From Bacteroidetes bacterium GWF2_41_31 (GTDB lineage: Bacteria; Bacteroidota; Bacteroidia; Bacteroidales; F082), in assembly GCA_001769215.1 (NCBI GenBank), contig MEOL01000033.1, positions 124,001-188,000 on the forward strand: a DNA stretch of 64,000 bases, written 5' to 3'. Position numbers and translations under genes: made by a program. Under the pieces are notes generated by a model. That model saw nothing but the letters and a program-made list of their open reading frames with translations. It ran no database searches and was not told where the DNA came from. Shown one piece after another: positions 55,863 to 64,000 of this stretch (position 1 is the stretch's first letter; every line of letters starts with the position of its first letter).

Positions 55863-55966
55863 GTAGTTAAGTAGTAAAAATCAGTGTAAATTTTAAGGCA
55901 ATGAATAAATTAAAACGATTAATAATGTGCATCAAAATTCCCCCACTCAACTACTTAACCACTCAA
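55853..55966. repeat. Octamer-repeat hairpin element, copy 2
   Basis: Three octamers (55853-55876, AGTGGTTG-AGTAGTTA-AGTAGTAA), a ~65-base middle sharing both blocks with copy 1, then the complement CACTCAACTACTTAACCACTCAACT (55943-55967). The stop TGA of the four-helix-bundle gene (55860-55862) lies in the first octamers. Confidence 0.85.
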
Positions 55967-55990
55967 CTCCCCCCCCTTCACAATGAATAA

Positions 55991-58900
55991 ATGATGAAAA
56001 AAATTCTCGCTATAGATGACCTCCCCGATAACCTGATTACTATTAAAGCAATCATTAAAACATATTTACCTGATCATCAAATAATAACAGCCTCCTCCGG
56101 AGCCGAAGGAATTAGATTGGCCGCAAAAGAACAACCTGATATTATTTTGCTTGATATTATCATGCCGGGAATGGACGGGTATACAGTTTGTGAAAAGCTA
56201 AAATCCAATCCGACTACAAGCCGAATACCGATCCTGATGGTCACTGCCATTAAATCCGATTCTGAGAGTCGGGTAAGAGGCCTGGAAACAGGTGCCGATG
56301 CTTTTTTGACGAAACCTTTCGACATCCCTGAATTCGTTGCCCAGATTAACGTATTGTTTCGTGTTAAAGAATCGGAGGATCGCTCAATAAGTGAGAAAAA
56401 CAATGTGAATCAAATCGTTCAGGCTCGGACGCAGGAACTCTTACTTGCCAATGAAAGACTCCGAAAGGAGATAGAAGACCGGAATCGCCTACAGCAAAAA
56501 TTAATTGAAAGCAAAGATCGCCTCGAAACGATCATTAAAACTTCTCTTGATGGGTTTTGTTTGATAGACCTACAGGGAGAACTGATTGAGGTAAATGAAA
56601 CCTATTGCCGCATGAGTGGATATAGTCGCAAGGAATTACTCACCATGAACGTTTGCGATGTTGAAGCAATCGAAACTCCCATCACTATTAAAGGGCATAT
56701 CAGCAACATCCAAAAACTGGGCGAAACCCGGTTCGAAACTAAACACCGACGTAAGGATGGATGCTTTTTCGATGTGGAGGTTAGTATACAATACCAATCG
56801 AATGAAGGGGGACGGCTTGTTACCTTTTTAAAAGACATTAGCGAACACAAGAAAGCTAAACAGGAACTTATTGAAAAAGAAAACCGCTATCGGACATTGT
56901 TCAACGTGTCTCCCAGCGGAATACTGTTAATGGACATGAATGGCGAAATTATTGATGTAAACGAGTCGTTTTGTCGGTCAGTTTTGTACGAAAGAAATGA
57001 ACTAATTGGGAAAAATATTCTTTTCCTCGTCCCGGAAGAAAACATAGGTAATGTACCTGTTCATATACAAGAACTGGAGCAAGGAAAGATTTTAAAGCAT
57101 GTTGTTAAAAACATAAAAAAAGACGGCACCTTGTGTGATATGGAGTTGATGGAATCGTTGGTCACCTTACCTGATGGCAGAAGCGGGATACTATCAGCAG
57201 CAAACGATATCACTGAACGCCGAAAAACTGAAAACGAATTGCGCCAAAGTTATGAACAATATAGGATGTTACTCGACTTTGCCCCGGATGCCTTTTTCCA
57301 CGGAGATGCCGAAGGAAATTTTATTGCCGCCAATATTGCTGCTAACGAACTTACCGGCTTTAGCCGTGATGAGTTACTGAAAATGAACATGAAAGATTTA
57401 TTTTCTGAAATGCAACTGAAAAACCAGCCATTGAATTATCAATTACTAAAAGAGGGGCAAAAAATCAAAGCAATAAGGGAAGTAATCAAAAAGGATGGCT
57501 CCACCTTGTTTGTTGAGATGAATTCAAAAAAAATGATTAATGGCTCCTACCAGTCATTTTTTAGTGATATTACCGAGCGTATAAAGGCTGAAGAAGAGAT
57601 GATAAAAAGCCGGGAGCGAGCCAGGTTACAGAGAAACGCCATCACCCGGATAGCGCTTGATGACCTGGTTTCTATTGGCGACTTAAACGGAACTTTCCAA
57701 ATGCTAACCAAGGAAATGGCGACTACCCTCCAAGTCGAAAGGGCTGGTATTTGGCTCTTTTCTGACAACAAAACTGAATTGCGTTGTGCCTCACTATACC
57801 ATGGCATTTCCCAAAAGCATATTCCTGGATCGAGCTTGATAGTAGGTGATTTTCCACGCTATTTTGAAGCCATTCAAAATGAAAGCAGGGTTTTTACCAG
57901 TGATGCCCAAAACGATCCGCGTACCAGTGAGTTTACTGATGCTTACTTTTATCCGCTTGGCATTACTTCACTGCTTGATGCCTGTGTACACATTGAAGGT
58001 GAGTTGATGGGCGTGGTATGTTTTGAACACTGTAGCGAAAAACGCAACTGGCACACGGATGAAGAATCGTTTGCCAGCACGGTGGCATCCATTGTGGCCC
58101 AGGCACTTATCAACAATAAGCGAAGACAGGCTGAACAATCATTGCGCGAAAGTGAATTAAAGTTCAGGCGACTTTTTGAAGATCTTGGTGATGCTGTGTT
58201 TGTGACAGAAATTGTTGGCGAGAACGGTAAAATTTTAGAGGTCAATCTGGCAGCCGAAAAGCAAACAGGGTACACTAGGGCAGAACTTTTAAACAAAAAT
58301 ATTATCTGGGATATTGGTATTGGCAGTAGTTCAGAAATAGGCATCGAACTTTGGACTGATCACCTCTTAAAAGGGGAGAAAGTAAACGTGACCGAAAAAA
58401 AACGAAAAAAAGACGGAACCGAATACTGGACAGAAGTGGTGGTTACCCCCATTGAATATAAAGGAAAAAAAGCCAGTTTATCTATTAACCACGATATTAC
58501 CGAGAGGAAACGTGCCGAACAAATTCAACGGGTATTATATTATATATCAAAGGGGGTTACCTCAACAGATAATCTGAAGGAGTTTATCACACTGATCAGG
58601 CAAGAGCTGGAAAGTATCATCGACACGAGAAACTTCTTCGTTGCTTTCTACAGCGAAAAAACGGATGAACTTTCGTTTCCCGTTTATTTTGATGAAAATG
58701 ACCATTATACCAACGCTCCAGCCCGAATGACGCTAAGCAAATATGTGATTGAAACAAAAAAGCCTCTATTGGCTAAAAATGACTTTAAAAAGAAACTGGC
58801 CTCAGAAGGTAAATTAATATTTGAAGATAGCCGCTCAAAGGTGTGGTTAGGTGTGCCTCTGAAAATAGAGGGCAGGGTAACAGGCGTGCTTGTATTGCAA

Positions 58901-59758
58901 AGTTATACCGACGAAAACGCTTATACTGAATCAGATTTAGGGATGTTCGAATTTATTGCCAATCAGATTGGTATTGCTATTGATCGAAAAAAAGCGGAGG
59001 AAGACTTATTTGTGGCTCTGGAAAAAGCGGAAGAAAGCGACCGGCTCAAATCGGCATTCCTGGCCAACATGAGCCACGAAATACGGACACCCATGAACGG
59101 GATACTGGGATTTGCCGAATTGCTGAAACGGCCCGGTTTGAATAGTGATAACCAGAAAAAATACATCGACATCATTGAAAAAAGCGGCAGGAGAATGCTC
59201 AATATCATCAACGACATTGTCGATATTTCAAAAATCGAAGCCGGGCAAATGAATGTATTTATATCTAGCACCAATATCTTCGAACAAATTAACGAAGTAT
59301 TTACCTTTTTCAAACCTGAAGCCGCGTCGAAAGGTATCCGTTTATTGCTGGATGTCCCGTTATTCCTAAGGAATGAAACAATCAATACCGATCATGAAAA
59401 ATTATTCGCCATTCTGACCAACCTGGCAAAAAATGCCATTAAATATACCCATGAAGGGAAAATTGAAATGGGGTATAAAACGGTATCGATGATTCATGAA
59501 TCATCGATACATGAACCATCGGTACTGTTTTTTGTGAAAGATACAGGCATCGGTGTGCCGGTCGACAGACAAGCAGCCATTTTCGATCGGTTTATACAAG
59601 CCGATATTGCCGACACCCAAGCCTATGAAGGCGCGGGTCTGGGACTAGCCATTACTAAAGCATACGTGGAAATGTTGGGTGGGAAAATTTGGATCGAGAG
59701 CCCTCCTGCCGGGCAGGAATGTGGCTCCGCGTTTTTCTTTACAATCCCGCAGCTGTGA
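55991..59758 (+). CDS. Histidine kinase with N-terminal receiver (REC-PASx3-GAF-PAS-GAF-HisKA-HATPase)
   Basis: 1255 residues, cytoplasmic. Receiver at 1-125 (AIDDLPDN, DIIMPGMDGY Asp, TKPFD), a coiled coil, PAS about 175-290, 300-415 and 425-535, GAF about 545-715, PAS about 725-845, GAF about 855-1010, HisKA His1029 ([11 protein letters not shown]), HATPase about 1130-1255. There is no C-terminal receiver, so its layout is reversed compared with its neighbours; its receiver may accept phosphate from them. HATPase has palindrome copy 4 (59483-59525). A second ATG three bases later is possible. Confidence 0.92.
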   Translation: MMKKILAIDDLPDNLITIKAIIKTYLPDHQIITASSGAEGIRLAAKEQPDIILLDIIMPGMDGYTVCEKLKSNPTTSRIPILMVTAIKSDSESRVRGLETGADAFLTKPFDIPEFVAQINVLFRVKESEDRSISEKNNVNQIVQARTQELLLANERLRKEIEDRNRLQQKLIESKDRLETIIKTSLDGFCLIDLQGELIEVNETYCRMSGYSRKELLTMNVCDVEAIETPITIKGHISNIQKLGETRFETKHRRKDGCFFDVEVSIQYQSNEGGRLVTFLKDISEHKKAKQELIEKENRYRTLFNVSPSGILLMDMNGEIIDVNESFCRSVLYERNELIGKNILFLVPEENIGNVPVHIQELEQGKILKHVVKNIKKDGTLCDMELMESLVTLPDGRSGILSAANDITERRKTENELRQSYEQYRMLLDFAPDAFFHGDAEGNFIAANIAANELTGFSRDELLKMNMKDLFSEMQLKNQPLNYQLLKEGQKIKAIREVIKKDGSTLFVEMNSKKMINGSYQSFFSDITERIKAEEEMIKSRERARLQRNAITRIALDDLVSIGDLNGTFQMLTKEMATTLQVERAGIWLFSDNKTELRCASLYHGISQKHIPGSSLIVGDFPRYFEAIQNESRVFTSDAQNDPRTSEFTDAYFYPLGITSLLDACVHIEGELMGVVCFEHCSEKRNWHTDEESFASTVASIVAQALINNKRRQAEQSLRESELKFRRLFEDLGDAVFVTEIVGENGKILEVNLAAEKQTGYTRAELLNKNIIWDIGIGSSSEIGIELWTDHLLKGEKVNVTEKKRKKDGTEYWTEVVVTPIEYKGKKASLSINHDITERKRAEQIQRVLYYISKGVTSTDNLKEFITLIRQELESIIDTRNFFVAFYSEKTDELSFPVYFDENDHYTNAPARMTLSKYVIETKKPLLAKNDFKKKLASEGKLIFEDSRSKVWLGVPLKIEGRVTGVLVLQSYTDENAYTESDLGMFEFIANQIGIAIDRKKAEEDLFVALEKAEESDRLKSAFLANMSHEIRTPMNGILGFAELLKRPGLNSDNQKKYIDIIEKSGRRMLNIINDIVDISKIEAGQMNVFISSTNIFEQINEVFTFFKPEAASKGIRLLLDVPLFLRNETINTDHEKLFAILTNLAKNAIKYTHEGKIEMGYKTVSMIHESSIHEPSVLFFVKDTGIGVPVDRQAAIFDRFIQADIADTQAYEGAGLGLAITKAYVEMLGGKIWIESPPAGQECGSAFFFTIPQL
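59483..59525. repeat. In-frame 28-bp perfect palindrome with extra half-unit, copy 4
   Basis: 59483-59510 is identical to copy 1 over all 28 bases. It is followed by CATGAACCATCGGTAC (59510-59525), a near-repeat (14 of 16) of its right half, which can also pair with the left arm. The codons read MIHESSIHEPS before the FVKDTG strand. Confidence 0.9.
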
Positions 59759-59967
59759 TCATTGTATTATAAAACGCTTGAATCAGGCTATTTTAGCCGA
59801 GTTGATCTGCATGTTTTGTTCATCCGCCAGATATACGGAAGATGGGTTCTAAAAGTAAAAAACTGTCTAAATTTTTTACGTAAGGAAATGAGATGGGTTA
59901 ATATTCTAATTATTTGTTCCACCAGAGTCATACGTTTCAAACAAATAAAATGATTCTAATAATCATA

Positions 59968-59989
59968 TTTGGCTCCTGACGGAGCCAAA
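59968..59989. terminator. Hairpin between convergent genes
   Basis: TTTGGCTCC, loop TGAC, GGAGCCAAA: a 9-bp perfect stem in the 252-base gap 59759-60010 between the last kinase and the converging cysC gene. It may stop transcription from both sides, though no clear T-run follows. The short frame at 59762-59953 is not supported as a gene. Confidence 0.5.
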
Positions 59990-60010
59990 AGCAAAATATA
60001 GACAATTTTA

Positions 60011-60622
60011 TTAAAACTTTTTGTATTGTATTAATGGAAGGATAATTTCTAATCCCTGAGCAACCGATTCGGCAATGGTTGGGGTATCTGTTTTAAGCTC
60101 AATATCAGGATGCTCAGGTGGTTCAAATGGTGCACCAATCCCAGTGAAATTTCTTATTTCACCAGCCCTTGCTTTTTGATATAACCCTTTGGTATCTCTT
60201 TTCTCGCATACTGCCAGCGAGGCATTTACATATACCTCAATAAAATTTTCACTACCGATGATGTCTCTGGCCATTTGCCTGATTTTTTTTGTCGGGCTGA
60301 TAAAACTGTTGATGCAAATAATTCCACAGTCCAAAAAAAGTTTAGAAACCTCCGCAATCCGCCTGATATTCTCGAATCGGTCATCTTCACTAAAGCCAAG
60401 GTTGTTATTTATCCCGGTACGGACATTGTCACCGTCTAAAATCTGGGTAAGATACCCCATTTTATTGAGTTCTATTTCAAATTGGCGGGCGATGGTTGTT
60501 TTGCCTGCGCCTGAAAGACCTGTCAGCCAAATTACCCTTGAGTTCTGCCTTAGCAGCCGCTCTTTTGCCTGACGATCAAGTATTTGATTAAATGTGGGAT
60601 GTTTGTTCCTAGATTCTTCCAT
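60011..60622 (-). CDS. cysC: Adenylylsulfate (APS) kinase
   Basis: 203 residues, normal length. P-loop LTGLSGAGKTTIAR, substrate motif DGDNVRTGINNNLGFS, RFENIRRIAEVSKLF, the SFISPTKKIRQMARD lid region and ERDTKGLYQKAR. It makes PAPS from APS and ATP in the cytoplasm, either for sulfate assimilation or as sulfate donor for sulfotransferases. No sulfate adenylyltransferase or reductase gene is in the window, so pathway context is missing. Confidence 0.95.
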   Translation of the reverse strand: MEESRNKHPTFNQILDRQAKERLLRQNSRVIWLTGLSGAGKTTIARQFEIELNKMGYLTQILDGDNVRTGINNNLGFSEDDRFENIRRIAEVSKLFLDCGIICINSFISPTKKIRQMARDIIGSENFIEVYVNASLAVCEKRDTKGLYQKARAGEIRNFTGIGAPFEPPEHPDIELKTDTPTIAESVAQGLEIILPLIQYKKF

Positions 60623-60797
60623 ACGTTTAGTGCGTGAAATTATGTGTGAATTTTCTAACCAATGTTATCAGAACAGAAAATAAATTTTGATGGTTTTATT
60701 GATTTTACAAAATTAGATTTTTATTTAAAAGATGGATTAATTTAGTCATGTGCCTGGGTGTCCAATTCCTTATTAAGTGTTAAGGAAACAACGGGAA

Positions 60798-61007
60798 TCA
60801 GTCTAAAATGTTTTGAACTCTCCCTACCTCCCCTGTTTCCAGCATCACTTTTATTCCACGGGTATGGTTGGCCGATTTGGTAAGTATTCTTTTGACGTAC
60901 CCTTCGGTTAACTCACCTGAACGTTGGTGGTGTTTCTGAACAATTTCCACTTTCATCCCTACCTGAATATGAGCCCTGATCCGGCCATCCTTCTGAATAT
61001 TCTCCAT
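60798..61007 (-). CDS. YwbE family protein
   Basis: 69 residues, matching the short YwbE family (DUF2196): the conserved GMKVEIVQKHHQRSGELTEG, then VKRILTKSANHTRGIKVML and ETGEVGRVQ. Small cytoplasmic beta protein, function unknown. It stands alone 175 bases upstream of cysC on the same strand, and divergent to ettA. Confidence 0.88.
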   Translation of the reverse strand: MENIQKDGRIRAHIQVGMKVEIVQKHHQRSGELTEGYVKRILTKSANHTRGIKVMLETGEVGRVQNILD

Positions 61008-61213
61008 GATTAACTACAAATATTAATATAATAAGTTGATGCCATTTAAACCGCAGAACAGGTTATCGAAGCAAATCCCTGAACCATCAAATAGAAAATG
61101 ACTTTATTACTGCTCGACAAAGGTAGATTTTCCTGCCTATCGGCGATTATCAACCCATATAAAAATCTTGTGGGGTCGATTCAATTCCGCTGTAAACAGG
61201 CTTCAAATTCAGT

Positions 61214-61221
61214 TATCTTTG
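61214..61221 (+). promoter_or_regulatory. -7 box of ettA
   Basis: TATCTTTG, 22 bases before the ATG at 61244, matching TAnnTTTG. No TTG at the ideal distance. Confidence 0.5.
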
Positions 61222-61243
61222 CACTTTCAAAAATCATACGACA

Positions 61244-62917
61244 ATGGCAGACGATAAAAAGATCATCTTTTCGATGGTGGGTGTTGGAAAAGTGGTTCCA
61301 CCAAACAAAGAAATCCTCAAAGATATTTACCTCTCCTTTTTCTATGGAGCAAAAATAGGTATCATCGGTTTGAACGGTTCCGGGAAATCAACCTTACTGC
61401 GCATTATTGCTGGTGTTGACAAATCATTCAATGGTGAGGTTGTGTTTTTAAAGGGATTTTCCGTAGGAATGCTGGAGCAGGAGCCCCTATTGGACAACCA
61501 AAAAACGGTTCGTCAAGTGGTTGAAGAAGGTGTACAGGAGGTGGTGAATCTACTTAAGGAGTACGAAGCCATCAATCTTAAGTTTTCGGAACCGATGTCG
61601 GACGAAGAAATGGACAAGGTCATACAACGACAGGGAGAACTAACCGAATTAATTGAACAACACAACGGATGGGAACTTGACACCCGTCTGGAAAGGGCCA
61701 TGGACGCACTCAGGTGTCCCGAAGAAAACAAAATGGTGGGTGTATTGTCGGGCGGCGAACGCCGCAGGGTGGCTTTGTGCCGACTGTTATTACAGGAACC
61801 GGATATCCTGCTTCTTGATGAGCCCACCAATCACCTGGATGCCGAATCGGTTGAATGGCTCGAAAATCATTTAAAACAATACAAGGGAACAGTCATTGCT
61901 GTTACCCACGACCGGTATTTTCTGGATAATGTGGCCGGATGGATTCTTGAGCTTGACCGTGGCAAAGGAATTCCATGGAAAGGGAATTATTCCAGTTGGC
62001 TGGAACAAAAATCCAAACGCATGGAAATGGAGGAAAAAACAGCCAGTAAACACCGAAAAACCCTTGAGCGGGAGCTGGAATGGGTGCGCATGGCTCCCAA
62101 AGCACGACATGCTAAATCAAAAGCAAGGGTCTCCAATTACCAAAAATTACTCACCGAGGACAAGAATGAAAAAGTGGAGCAACTCGAGCTTTTTATCCCC
62201 AATGGTCCGCGTTTGGGTAGCAAAGTAATCGAGGTGAAAGGTCTCCGAAAAGGCTATGACGATAAACTTCTGTTCGACGACCTGGATTTTAGCCTGCCTC
62301 CGGGTGGAATTGTGGGCGTGATTGGTCCTAATGGTGCCGGAAAAACGACTTTGTTCCGGTTGATCATGGGTCTTGAGAAACCCGATCAGGGCTCCTTTGA
62401 GGTAGGTGAAACCGTTGAAATTGGGTATGTTGATCAAACACATGAAGAAATTGATCCCGAAAAAAATGTATGGGAGGTCATTTCCGGTGGCCACGACATC
62501 ATCAAACTGGGCAGTAAAAGCATGAACTCCCGCGCCTACGTATCCCGTTTCAATTTTAGCGGCACCGACCAGGGCAAAAAAGTGGGCGTGCTTTCAGGTG
62601 GAGAACGAAACCGACTTCACCTGGCCATGACACTCAAAAAAGAAGCCAATGTATTGCTCCTGGACGAACCCACGAATGATATCGATGTAAACACGCTTCG
62701 TGCGCTGGAAGAAGGCCTTGAAAACTTTGCCGGATGTGCCGTGGTGATTTCCCACGACAGGTGGTTCCTCGACCGCATTGCCACACATATTTTAGCCTTT
62801 GAAGGAGATTCAAAAGTGGTTTACTTCGAAGGATCGTATTCTGAATATGAGGAAAGTAAGAAAAAGCGTTTGGGTGATGTAACTCCGAAACGTTTGAGGT
62901 ACAGGAAATTAAGTTAA
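61244..62917 (+). CDS. ettA: ABC-F translation factor, EttA (energy-dependent translational throttle)
   Basis: 557 residues, normal EttA length. Two ABC ATPase domains: first Walker A GLNGSGKSTLLRI, signature LSGGERRRVALCRLLL, Walker B ILLLDEPTNHLDA; second GPNGAGKTTLFRL, LSGGERNRLHLAMTLK and VLLLDEPTNDID. The interdomain linker (about 250-320) is charged, and no membrane segment exists. EttA binds the ribosomal E site and gates early elongation by ATP/ADP level. The short arm and the KRLRYRKLS end fit EttA rather than antibiotic-resistance ABC-F proteins. Confidence 0.93.
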   Translation: MADDKKIIFSMVGVGKVVPPNKEILKDIYLSFFYGAKIGIIGLNGSGKSTLLRIIAGVDKSFNGEVVFLKGFSVGMLEQEPLLDNQKTVRQVVEEGVQEVVNLLKEYEAINLKFSEPMSDEEMDKVIQRQGELTELIEQHNGWELDTRLERAMDALRCPEENKMVGVLSGGERRRVALCRLLLQEPDILLLDEPTNHLDAESVEWLENHLKQYKGTVIAVTHDRYFLDNVAGWILELDRGKGIPWKGNYSSWLEQKSKRMEMEEKTASKHRKTLERELEWVRMAPKARHAKSKARVSNYQKLLTEDKNEKVEQLELFIPNGPRLGSKVIEVKGLRKGYDDKLLFDDLDFSLPPGGIVGVIGPNGAGKTTLFRLIMGLEKPDQGSFEVGETVEIGYVDQTHEEIDPEKNVWEVISGGHDIIKLGSKSMNSRAYVSRFNFSGTDQGKKVGVLSGGERNRLHLAMTLKKEANVLLLDEPTNDIDVNTLRALEEGLENFAGCAVVISHDRWFLDRIATHILAFEGDSKVVYFEGSYSEYEESKKKRLGDVTPKRLRYRKLS

Positions 62918-62953
62918 GCTGAATGAATTTTACCAGACTTATTTTTTAGTGCA

Positions 62954-63991
62954 GTGGAAAAAGACCCTGACATCATATCCATTGCTGAATATTACCAAAA
63001 ATATTCCAATCTGGCGATCATCGATGTTCGTTCGCCCGGAGAATTTACCAAAGGTCATATTCCGGGTGCTACCAATATCCCTTTATTTTCGGATGCTGAG
63101 CGGGCCAAGGTGGGAACTGCCTATGTGCGCCAATCCAAGGAAATCGCCATGAATATTGGGTTAAAAATAGTGAAACCCAAGCTGGAGTATTTTATCGAAG
63201 AATCCGAAAAAGTGGCACCTTCCGGTGAAGTGGTGGTACATTGCTGGCGTGGTGGAATGCGTAGCCAATCCTTCGCGCGTCATCTTTCTGAAAATGGATT
63301 TCATTCCATTCGGGTCATCGAAGGTGGATATAAGTCATTCAGGAATTATGTGCTTCATTTTTTCGAATATCCATTCAAACTCACCATTCTGGGTGGCTAT
63401 ACCGGCAGTGGTAAAACAATGATTTTGAAATATCTGCAAGAGCAATCATTACAGGTGGTTGATTTGGAAGGTGTGGCTCATCACCGCGGCTCTGCTTTTG
63501 GAGGTATCGAAATGGGAAAGCAACCCACAGGAGAACAATTTGAAAACAATCTGTTTGAAGAGATGAGGCATCTGGATCAGAATGCCACCATTTGGATGGA
63601 AGATGAAAGCCACCATATCGGATCGGTTTTTATTCCACTTGGGTTATTCAAACAGATAGAAAAAAGTGAAGTTTATTTTCTGGATATCAAAAAGGAAAAA
63701 CGGGCAGAATACCTTGTGCAGGAATATGCCGGACTGGATAAAAAGGAACTCGCACTGTCCATCCGAAAAATAACCAAACGGTTGGGTTACGACAGGGCGA
63801 AAAAAGCCCTTGAATATCTTGAAAACAACAACTTTTATGAGGTAGCCATAACGGCTCTCACCTACTACGACAAGTATTATCTGGGGGGACTTTCCTTACG
63901 CAAATCAGGATCGGTTCATCGGTTGGAATGCAATGAAGTGGATACTCAAAAAAATGCCCGAATCCTATTAATGACAGCATCTTATGAATGA
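62954..63991 (+). CDS. mnmH: tRNA 2-selenouridine synthase
   Basis: 345 residues, GTG start at 62954 (no usable in-frame ATG upstream). N-terminal rhodanese domain with IDVRSPGEFTKGHIPGA and active-site Cys in VHCWRGGMRS, then a P-loop domain with LGGYTGSGKTMILK. It replaces the sulfur of 2-thiouridine at tRNA wobble position 34 with selenium, using selenophosphate, so the organism should also have selD. It follows ettA by 36 bases. The stop overlaps the next reading frame (see 63988). Confidence 0.93.
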   Translation: MEKDPDIISIAEYYQKYSNLAIIDVRSPGEFTKGHIPGATNIPLFSDAERAKVGTAYVRQSKEIAMNIGLKIVKPKLEYFIEESEKVAPSGEVVVHCWRGGMRSQSFARHLSENGFHSIRVIEGGYKSFRNYVLHFFEYPFKLTILGGYTGSGKTMILKYLQEQSLQVVDLEGVAHHRGSAFGGIEMGKQPTGEQFENNLFEEMRHLDQNATIWMEDESHHIGSVFIPLGLFKQIEKSEVYFLDIKKEKRAEYLVQEYAGLDKKELALSIRKITKRLGYDRAKKALEYLENNNFYEVAITALTYYDKYYLGGLSLRKSGSVHRLECNEVDTQKNARILLMTASYE

Positions 63992-64000
63992 AATTATCAG
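63988..64000 (+). CDS. Possible start of the next gene, cut by window edge
   Basis: An ATG overlaps the mnmH stop (ATGA) and opens MKLS before the window ends. In many genomes mnmH is followed by selD (selenophosphate synthetase), its required partner. Four codons cannot prove it. Confidence 0.3.

Noticed and set aside
59762-59953. 63-residue frame after the last kinase
   Set aside because: TTG start, no recognisable features, between convergent genes.

Overview
The window looks like a chromosome segment of a Bacteroidota bacterium, probably a free-living Bacteroidales/Marinilabiliales-type organism. The evidence is a type IX secretion C-terminal tail on a galactanase, many lipoprotein signal peptides, promoters of the TTG-N19-TAnnTTTG form, an NrtR/AraR-type Nudix regulator beside sugar genes, and very large hybrid histidine kinases. 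I saw no rRNA, tRNA, CRISPR array, intact insertion sequence or prophage.

Layout. 1-7694 (minus): a bacterial alpha-2-macroglobulin lipoprotein followed by penicillin-binding protein 1C, which runs off the left edge. 8013-9155 (minus): an ArsR repressor, a DUF302 protein and a DsrE-like protein behind a promoter whose 19-bp spacer is itself an inverted repeat. 9225-14588 (minus): a FecB/FecC/FecE-type importer, an amidohydrolase lipoprotein and a YdeI-like protein in one operon. 14658-18428 (plus): a secreted class I amidotransferase-like hydrolase, a CapD/FlaA1-like dehydratase without the usual tyrosine, a cold-shock-domain protein and a secreted 424-aa protein. 18429-22348: an AT-rich accessory patch with a small secreted protein, a ParE-type toxin-antitoxin pair, an HsdM remnant and a two-gene unit, separated by attC-like imperfect palindromes and two copies of a ~155-bp repeat; it resembles a decayed integron-cassette array. 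22301-31091 (plus): a galactan/galactose operon (regulator, GH53, GH2, galK, Na+/sugar symporter, galM).

31176-36723 (minus): an uncharacterised five-gene operon of a patatin-like phospholipase, two unknown proteins, an outer-membrane protein and a von Willebrand A lipoprotein. 37043-41083 (plus): an ABC exporter pair and a conserved 617-aa protein of unknown function. 41163-59758 (plus): an 18.6-kb signalling island with five large histidine kinases, a 140-aa kinase fragment with only the phosphoacceptor helix region, and a CheR methyltransferase, but no DNA-binding response regulator. 60011-63991: APS kinase and YwbE (minus), then the ABC-F factor EttA and tRNA 2-selenouridine synthase (plus).

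The most unusual signal is in the signalling island. Four of the five kinases carry a palindrome of about 28 bp, perfect in three, in-frame at the same place in the HATPase domain, just before the DTGxG box. One copy has different arm sequences that still pair perfectly, and two copies are extended by half-units. This looks like an in-frame palindromic element comparable in concept to Rickettsia palindromic elements. A second element, an octamer-repeat hairpin, occurs on both sides of a four-helix-bundle gene and supplies the stop codon of the gene before it in both cases.
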